A stretch of DNA of 23,072 nucleotides from Dunaliella salina (taxonomy: Eukaryota; Chlorophyta; Chlorophyceae; Chlamydomonadales; Dunaliellaceae). The stretch is taken from assembly GCA_002284615.2 (NCBI GenBank), contig MU069485.1, positions 269,882 through 292,953 of the forward strand. Reading direction: 5' to 3'. Shown here one piece after another: positions 18,061-23,072 of this stretch. Each line of letters starts with the position of its first letter. Positions within the stretch are counted from its first letter, which is position 1. A program made the translations under genes and the position numbers. The notes beneath the pieces are model-generated. The model saw only the letters and a program-made list of their open reading frames with translations, had not been told where the DNA came from and searched no databases.

Positions 18061-18529
18061 CTGCAAATTACATGAGAGATGCTCTTGAAGCCATGACCCA
18101 TGGGTGACTTCACGCTTGCCTGGCAGCTTATGCCTTGGTAAAGCAGATCTGTGCGCATGTGTGAGCAGGTGTTCAGGAACAGCCATGTTGAATATTGGCA
18201 TTTGATTGCTCTTGACCCTGCCTTCAGGCCTCAAATTTTAAATCAGACTGGCAATGTATGACAAACAATATGGTTGCAAAATGAACTTTCTCTCTTCAAT
18301 TAGTGAACAAAAGATGACTACATGCCCTGTTATTCCAAGGAAGAAGAAGGCATCAGAGTTCTGCCTGGAGCAGCTGAAGGCGTTATATGCCATATTTGAC
18401 TGTCTCTGGTGCGTACATGAACAAGTTACTTGAAACAACTCCAATGATAGCCACAATTGTTGTGATTGCACATTCTGGAACGCGTGGAAGGCAGAGCAAG
18501 CTTCCAAGGTCTTCTGGAACAAAGCAGAA

Positions 18530-18700
18530 CTAGCTTCCAAGATCCAATTGCATGGGGTTAGCTGCAAAATCCCCTGCAAGGACCTTAAAAATTTTACCAG
18601 TCGCCGTCCCACCAGTCCTCCCAAATATTCCTTCTGGCAAGATCAGGCAAAATGTCTCCTTACTCCTTCTGTCAGATATTCCTTCAAGCAGAGGCACCAT
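18530..18700 (-). CDS. 56-codon ORF with GGTATGK motif upstream of FAR (unassigned)
   Basis: ATG at 18,700 to TAG at 18,530. The product begins MVPLLEGISDRRSKETF, contains a glycine-rich IFGRTGGTATGKIF motif, and ends NPMQLDLGS. The motif looks nucleotide-binding-like and lies where the missing FAR N-terminal exon is expected. Its spacing does not match TGxxGxxG, however, and no GT donor joins it in frame to exon 1. In another frame, AAGGAATATTTGG...CGACTG|GTAAAA forms a possible 36-base micro-exon joining VFVEKLL in phase. It may also be repeat-derived. Confidence 0.25.
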   Translation of the reverse strand: MVPLLEGISDRRSKETFCLILPEGIFGRTGGTATGKIFKVLAGDFAANPMQLDLGS

Positions 18701-18900
18701 GCTTTACAGATTGACATTAATTGGCTTGGTAGGTTGTAGCCAAAGTCTCCAGAATGAGCAAGCTATGCAATTCTTATCCCTTTTCCCCACCCCCTTATTG
18801 GACTAATGCACAACGAATGGTAGCTTTCGATTTCAGGATTCCGAATTGTATGTAGTTCTTGAACGGATAAACACATGCCGTCTAAAGGTTACACAAAAAC

Positions 18901-18950
18901 CTTTCAGGAATTCACAGCTTTCAGGAATTCACAGCTTTCAGAATTCACAG
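18901..18950. repeat. Three 17-bp tandem units
   Basis: CTTTCAGGAATTCACAG is repeated head to tail at 18,901, 18,918 and 18,935. The third copy lacks one G. It lies between the divergent FAR and CxxC-protein genes, in the presumed shared promoter region. Confidence 0.85.
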
Positions 18951-19062
18951 CCGAATCTCGATTTCCCAGTTGCCAACTGCTCCAATTTGGGTGATTTCTG
19001 GTGATATAACACTTCATATTATACTCAGGTATTGTTGCAAAAGGAACAATTTTTGTGCACTC

Positions 19063-19403
19063 ATGGCAAAGCATACATATTGCAGTGGGTGTAGGAGACG
19101 AGGCGACACAGTGAAATTGAGGAGCGGAACTTGCTTTGCGTGTTACAAGGAAAATGCAGCAGCCAAGCCCCAGCAATCTGATGCAAAGCCACGCGCAAGC
19201 ACAGATGCAAAGAGTGCAGCGGGAGCAGCTGCAGAAGCAGCAGCAGGGCCACGAGAGGTAAAACCACCCTGTGAGGCTTGGAAGCATGCTGTACAATCAG
19301 GTAGAGGCAGCGATCGGCGCAGCGCTGAAGTACAAGCAAAACGCATAAGTACAGCCAAAGAGGATGCTTGTTATGTAGCTGTCAAAGCAACAATCCAGAC
19401 CAG
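19063..19403 (+). CDS. Candidate first exon of CxxC-CxxC Ala-rich protein
   Basis: The frame starts at ATG 19,063 and encodes MAKHTYCSGCRRRGDTVKLR followed by SGTCFACYKE. The two CxxC pairs, 15 residues apart, suggest a small zinc ribbon near the N-terminus. Next comes an Ala/Lys/Gln-rich low-complexity region (about residues 35-70) and a more ordered segment (CEAWKHAVQSG...AKRISTAKEDACYVAVKA). It ends at a good donor, ACCAG|GTAAGC (19,403/19,404), in phase 2. The zinc ribbon could bind nucleic acid or protein partners, but I recognise no family. The gene faces away from FAR. Support comes from the long open frame, the motif and the donor; there is no homology evidence. Confidence 0.5.
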
Positions 19404-19586
19404 GTAAGCATCTGTTTCCACTTCTTTTCAAGTCGTATGGCAAGCCCGCGGCAAGCGTTACGACTCACAAGCTCGCAGCAAGCGTAATGACTCACAAACT
19501 ACAATCCTGCAATGTAAATATCTTGCCAACAATTTTACTTGTTTGCAATATGGGGGAAAGCAGCATTAATCCTGCGCTGAGTTCAG

Positions 19587-19973
19587 TATTGTACCGCTCT
19601 CATATGGCGAGGCGCTGCAGCTGGCTGAGAGCGCAGAGCAGTGGGCTCTCGATGGAGTGCACTTGGCTCTTGCAGGCAATGGAGCAAAGGGCAGCAGAGC
19701 AAATTTGGACAGCAGGCCAGAAGCCAGCTGGAGTGCACAAGCCCAAGAGCGCCTCCAAGGAGGCTGCTGCTCCCAAGGAAAAGGCCACCCCCAGCACTCC
19801 AGTACCACACACAGCCATTCTCCTTTCCAAATTCCCCGCGAAACGCAGTTATGCCTCCCCTTTACTTGCACTCCCCCCTTTACACGCGAGCAATTGAATA
19901 CGGGCAGAGTGCAGCAGCAGTGGCAAGCATGAGCATTTTAGCACAGCAGGGCAGAGAGCAGCAGCAGTGGTAA
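19587..19973 (+). CDS. Possible later exon(s) of the CxxC protein (acceptor unresolved)
   Basis: Two acceptors keep the phase of the 19,403 donor. GTTCAG|TATTG at 19,587 gives SIVPLSYGEALQLAESAEQW and goes on to a TGA ending at 19,932. CTTGCAG|GCAATG at 19,676 gives RQWSKGQQSKFGQQARSQLE and goes on to TAA at 19,973, running into the 47-bp repeat. The third frame (ATG-containing, to 19,897) is also open and Lys/Ala-rich (HKPKSASKEAAAPKEKA). All three frames are open because the DNA is CAG/GCA-rich, so sequence alone does not decide. Confidence 0.35.
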
Positions 19974-20065
19974 GCATGAGCATCTTAGCACAGCAGGGCA
20001 GAGAGCAGCAGCAGTGGCAAGCATGAGCATCTTAGCATAGGGGGGCAGAGAGAAGCAGCAGCAGC
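19911..20065. repeat. 47-bp minisatellite, about three copies
   Basis: The unit contains CAGCAGCAGTGG, AAGCATGAGCAT and TTAGCACAGCAGGGCAGAGA. The TGG anchor recurs at 19,921, 19,968 and 20,015, a 47-bp step that is not a multiple of three. The second copy has TGGTAAGC, creating a stop or a splice-donor-like site where the others have TGGCAAGC. It is followed by CAG/CAGCAG-rich sequence to 20,085. Confidence 0.85.
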
Positions 20066-20309
20066 AGAAGCAGCAGCAGGGGCATCATGAGAGCAATTGA
20101 AGAATTGTTCAAATTAAGTGTTTTTTGGCTCCACAAATAAACGGTGCTTTTCCAGAGGGGGGCAGCTGAGGTTAAAAATCAGGTGTTTTTTGCATGCTCC
20201 AAGTATAGCTTCTCCATAACGGGCAGGTTTGTAACTTGATTCCCTCTGGTTTGAAACCTGCCAGCAACGGAGACCATGCCTAATCAGCTGCAGTGCGAAT
20301 CCTTCTTTT

Positions 20310-21020
20310 GGCCACCAAAACTCCATAACTGACCACCCACTGAAGCAAATTGGGTGATTTTTTGTGATCTGGAGTCCTTGTAGCAAAAAAATAACATCGC
20401 AAAAAGAATGGGGTGAAAAAATCTAGTGTTTGATGTTCTATGGCAATTTTAGCCCATTTCCCCATAAAAAGCACCAAATAAGGATTAACATGCATCATTG
20501 AGGTTTAGCCCTGTCTATCTGAGCACACAAGGCAACCGACGCAAATCTGAGCATTTGCTCTGATAGCTTGTACCGTCAGCTACAGTTCAAAGCAAAACTT
20601 GTTCCAATCAGATGATATGGCTGTGTGTGGGTGCACTTTGAATGCATAAAAGGAGCATGTTTGGGCACATGCTCAGCTGATTCCCTCTGCCAAAATGGCA
20701 AGATTTCGAATTTCACCACTTTTCTCCTGGATATGCAAGATGTTAACATGGTTAACATGGTTGGTGCAAAATGTTAGCATGGTACTAGGGAGTAGTCCAT
20801 GCGCAATTTTGGGGCCAAGATCTGGGCCCATGGTGGAGCGATGGGCCATTGGGTAGTGATAAGGTGCCTGCAAAATAATCTGGCTGTGTGCGACCAAATT
20901 TCCATCATTTTTTTGTGAACATGGATTTTATTGGTATAATGATGGTTGGCATGGTCAGACTTTAAAATGGAATGTGGGAAAGAGCAAGCCCAGCAGGAGA
21001 GGCCAGTTAGCCCCCTCTAG
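20310..21020 (-). repeat. Dispersed repeat family, copy B (long)
   Basis: In reverse complement it matches copies A and C. TGACCACCCACTGAAGCAAATTGGGTGA (20,329-20,356) mirrors CCAATTTGGTGCAGTGGGTGGTCA. ATGTTAACATGG with the neighbouring ATATGCAAGATG mirrors the CATCTTGCATATTC block. ATGGTTGGCATGGTCA (about 20,942-20,957) mirrors the left edge. It also shares ATGTTAACATGG and CCAGCAGGAG...AGCCCCCTCT with copy D. At about 700 bp it is the longest copy. Confidence 0.7.
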
Positions 21021-21034
21021 CCATCAACATACCA

Positions 21035-21610
21035 GGATGCTGCTGGCCTCAAATCACCATTTCCAAAACATAAGTGTCAAATTTGACCTTTCTAGAGCAC
21101 AAGCGTATCAGAAGGGGTCAGATTAGGTCCAAAATCTGTCATTTTTTGCCAGAGGTGGACAACTCCCCAATATCACAGGATAAAATGTTTCCCAGCTTTT
21201 CCCCTCAAATCTATCCATGTCAACCATTTTATTCCATTTATGATTTCACATCATGTTGACTAAAAAACCATGAAAATCCAAGGTTCCCAAATCACTCTCC
21301 TAGCCTCAGACCAACCTGAAAAGGTCCACAGCTCCACCCTGGGACCATTTTTCACGTAATAAAAAATTTGTGCTTGCAACCCCCATATATTATGCAAACA
21401 TCTTGCATATTCAAAATTTGGAAAGAAGAAGGTCAAAATTAGACCTTTTTGGCACCCCCTATGCTGCAATTTCTTCAAGGGAAATGGCTGAAGTTCTGTA
21501 TCTCACCAACCACTGAGTCTTTTCAGTATTTTTCAATGATATTCTTTTATTACAAGCATTCCAAATCACTTCAAATCACCCAATTTGGTGCAGTGGGTGG
21601 TCAAGAATGG
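21035..21610 (+). repeat. Dispersed repeat family, copy C
   Basis: Direct match to copy A: CATCTTGCATATTCAAAATT, GAAAGAAGAAGGTCAAAATT, GACCTTTTTGGCA, GGGAAATGGCTGAAGTTCTG and AATTTGGTGCAGTGGGTGG. It begins close to where copy B ends, and the two are in opposite orientation. Confidence 0.72.
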
Positions 21611-21622
21611 AGACTAGGTGTC

Positions 21623-21914
21623 GAAAAGTAGGGTTCCCGCTGCGGCAACCGTGCCGGACCCTGGACTGTTTTGCTCCAGCTCCTGTAAAACAAGCTACAA
21701 AATGAACACCAATGTAGGTGTTCAGGATCACGGCACGCATACATGCAATTATCATTTTAGAATACCTGATTTGGGGGGGAGGGTGTTGGAGAGGGTGATG
21801 TCCAGCTCCGGCTTTTTGCATGCTCTAAGTGTATGTGCCCTCTGCAACTCTGGAGCTTGAACCTTGTCCGTTGGGGGCACATGCCTAAAATACCAAGGGC
21901 GGACCCTACTTTTC
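21623..21914. mobile_element. Small inverted-repeat element (MITE candidate)
   Basis: GAAAAGTAGGGT (21,623-21,634) and ACCCTACTTTTC (21,903-21,914) form perfect 12-bp inverted ends enclosing about 290 bp of non-coding DNA. The inner TAGGGTTC resembles the start of the hAT-like ends at 2,048. No clear target-site duplication is visible next to the ends, so mobility is unproven. Confidence 0.45.
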
Positions 21915-23072
21915 AGCACAGAATTTCCATTTCAGGCCGACCAATGCGTTAAGTTTTTTTAAAGATAAAACATACTCCTTGAATCCAAGGTCCCCCGCCG
22001 CCTGAACGAGGCCGAGTACTTGGCTCTGAACTCTGACCCATGGAATTACAGTAACTTTGTACACAAGGTTGTACACATTGCAGATGATTTTGAGCACATT
22101 TCCTGAAAAATTTTGAAAAAGTCATCCATCAAAACTATTCTGGTCTCGTTCAGTCATTCCTGCTATAAGCAACAACTCTGTGAACACAAAACAGGAGCGT
22201 TTTGGGCTTTTGCTCAATTTGCCCTCTCCGCCAGAGGTCAGCTGCGGGACATTTTCACTCCTTTTCTGGACAACGGCGTCTCATGCATCTAATACTGGCC
22301 TGTGTTGCAAATGACGCTACTACCTATGCTTTTTTTTCCTCACATTTATATCTCCAAGATCACTGTTCTGGACTCAGATCCCACCAGAAGGGTCCAGAGA
22401 TGTAAGAAAAGGGGAGCTCTGCATCTTGCCTGCCGCACTTGACGATCTGTAGATAAATTTCAAATTGTTACAAGAGATTTATCCTGGAGCCTTACTCATA
22501 TCCTTTTCTAGTTGTCTTTGACTTCTCATTTTCAAGAACAAGAAGAGGCCAAGAAACGTGACAGTTGGCCTCAATTTTGGGGAGGGAGATGGCTGTGAGA
22601 GTGACTTATGCAGAATTTGGTTGCAAGACTTGATCGATGGCTGAGAGCCAACACCTGATCAACTTGTTTGTGGCAAAGTTATAGCAGCTGTCAAACAATA
22701 GAGAACAACTCACACAATCTGTACAGGATAATCGGGCAGGACAACAGAAAGATGCACTTTCATGAGCCACTAGAGCTGTTTTTGTTTCAGGCATTAGTGA
22801 CTCATACAGCTGGATAGCCACCTGCATCCAAAGAATTATCATTTCGAAACAGACAACAGATGCCTGACTGAGAGACAATAGAAGCACTGGATGCAGATAA
22901 AGAAAAAAATCAATTCCAAGCGCAAGACAGCACCGGGCCGGAGAAAAGAAACTCATTCTACAAAAAATTTTTTCCTCAATGCAAGACGCAAGGGAGGGGG
23001 GAAAGAAGCTGGAATATGCATGCTGCATAGAACTCTGCATTTCATTTCTAAAAAGTAAAACACCTGCGCTCA
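21915..23072. other. No recognised feature
   Basis: AT-rich non-coding-looking DNA. Open frames here (for example 22,606-23,040 on the minus strand, Ser/Cys/Leu-rich) show no domain, no persuasive codon pattern and no splice context I can defend. Any further exons of the CxxC gene could lie here but cannot be recognised. Confidence 0.4.

Noticed and set aside
18574..18624. GGTATGK as the FAR nucleotide-binding loop
   Set aside because: Spacing is TGGTATGK rather than TGxxGxxG and no GT donor joins it in frame to VFVEKLL. Left as an open question, not called as an exon.
22606..23040. 144-codon minus-strand ORF
   Set aside because: Hydrophobic and Cys/Ser-rich but without a motif, homologous neighbour or plausible gene structure.

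Overview
The window is nuclear DNA from a eukaryote with long GT-AG introns and many decayed transposable elements. A green alga (chlorophyte, possibly Dunaliella-like) is my best guess. It rests on the plant-type fatty acyl-CoA reductase, a TGTAA poly(A)-like signal, CAG/GCA-rich coding sequence and the style of the LINE proteins. The genus is a low-confidence impression, not a demonstrated result.

Layout. (1) About 640-6,902, minus strand: a decayed, RNase H-bearing non-LTR retrotransposon (LINE) with reverse transcriptase, a linker region, RNase H and a C-terminal CCHC finger. It carries frameshifts, a nonsense codon, an altered catalytic FADD box and an internal replacement or deletion. 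A 1.45 kb non-autonomous hAT-like DNA transposon (2,048-3,496; near-perfect terminal inverted repeats, 8-bp target duplication) sits inside it, and that element contains a further repeat-rich insert with its own inverted ends. (2) 6,903-7,290: copy A of a dispersed repeat family, followed by a plus-strand 3' fragment of a second LINE (about 7,540-8,340) ending in (TAACC)3. (3) 8,341-10,540: no convincing gene; a cluster of small stem-loops near 9,766-9,860. (4) 10,603-18,060, minus strand: a plant-type alcohol-forming fatty acyl-CoA reductase (FAR). I reconstructed nine exons with consistent GT-AG borders and matching phases; the N-terminal exon(s) with the NADPH-binding loop were not found. 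Its introns hold a 22/33-bp satellite array, a tRNA-like SINE candidate, a further copy of the dispersed repeat and a strong stem-loop. (5) 19,063-19,403 and onward, plus strand: a candidate gene divergent from FAR, encoding a CxxC...CxxC protein with an Ala/Gln-rich tail that runs into a 47-bp minisatellite. (6) 20,310-21,610: two further repeat copies head to head, then a roughly 290-bp inverted-repeat-bounded element (21,623-21,914). (7) 21,915-23,072: nothing recognised.

FAR would reduce long-chain acyl-CoA or acyl-ACP to fatty alcohol with NADPH, for wax or wall lipid synthesis. It is the only gene here with a clear function. The rest is mostly a record of nested transposition. I see no operon-like or defence-like system.
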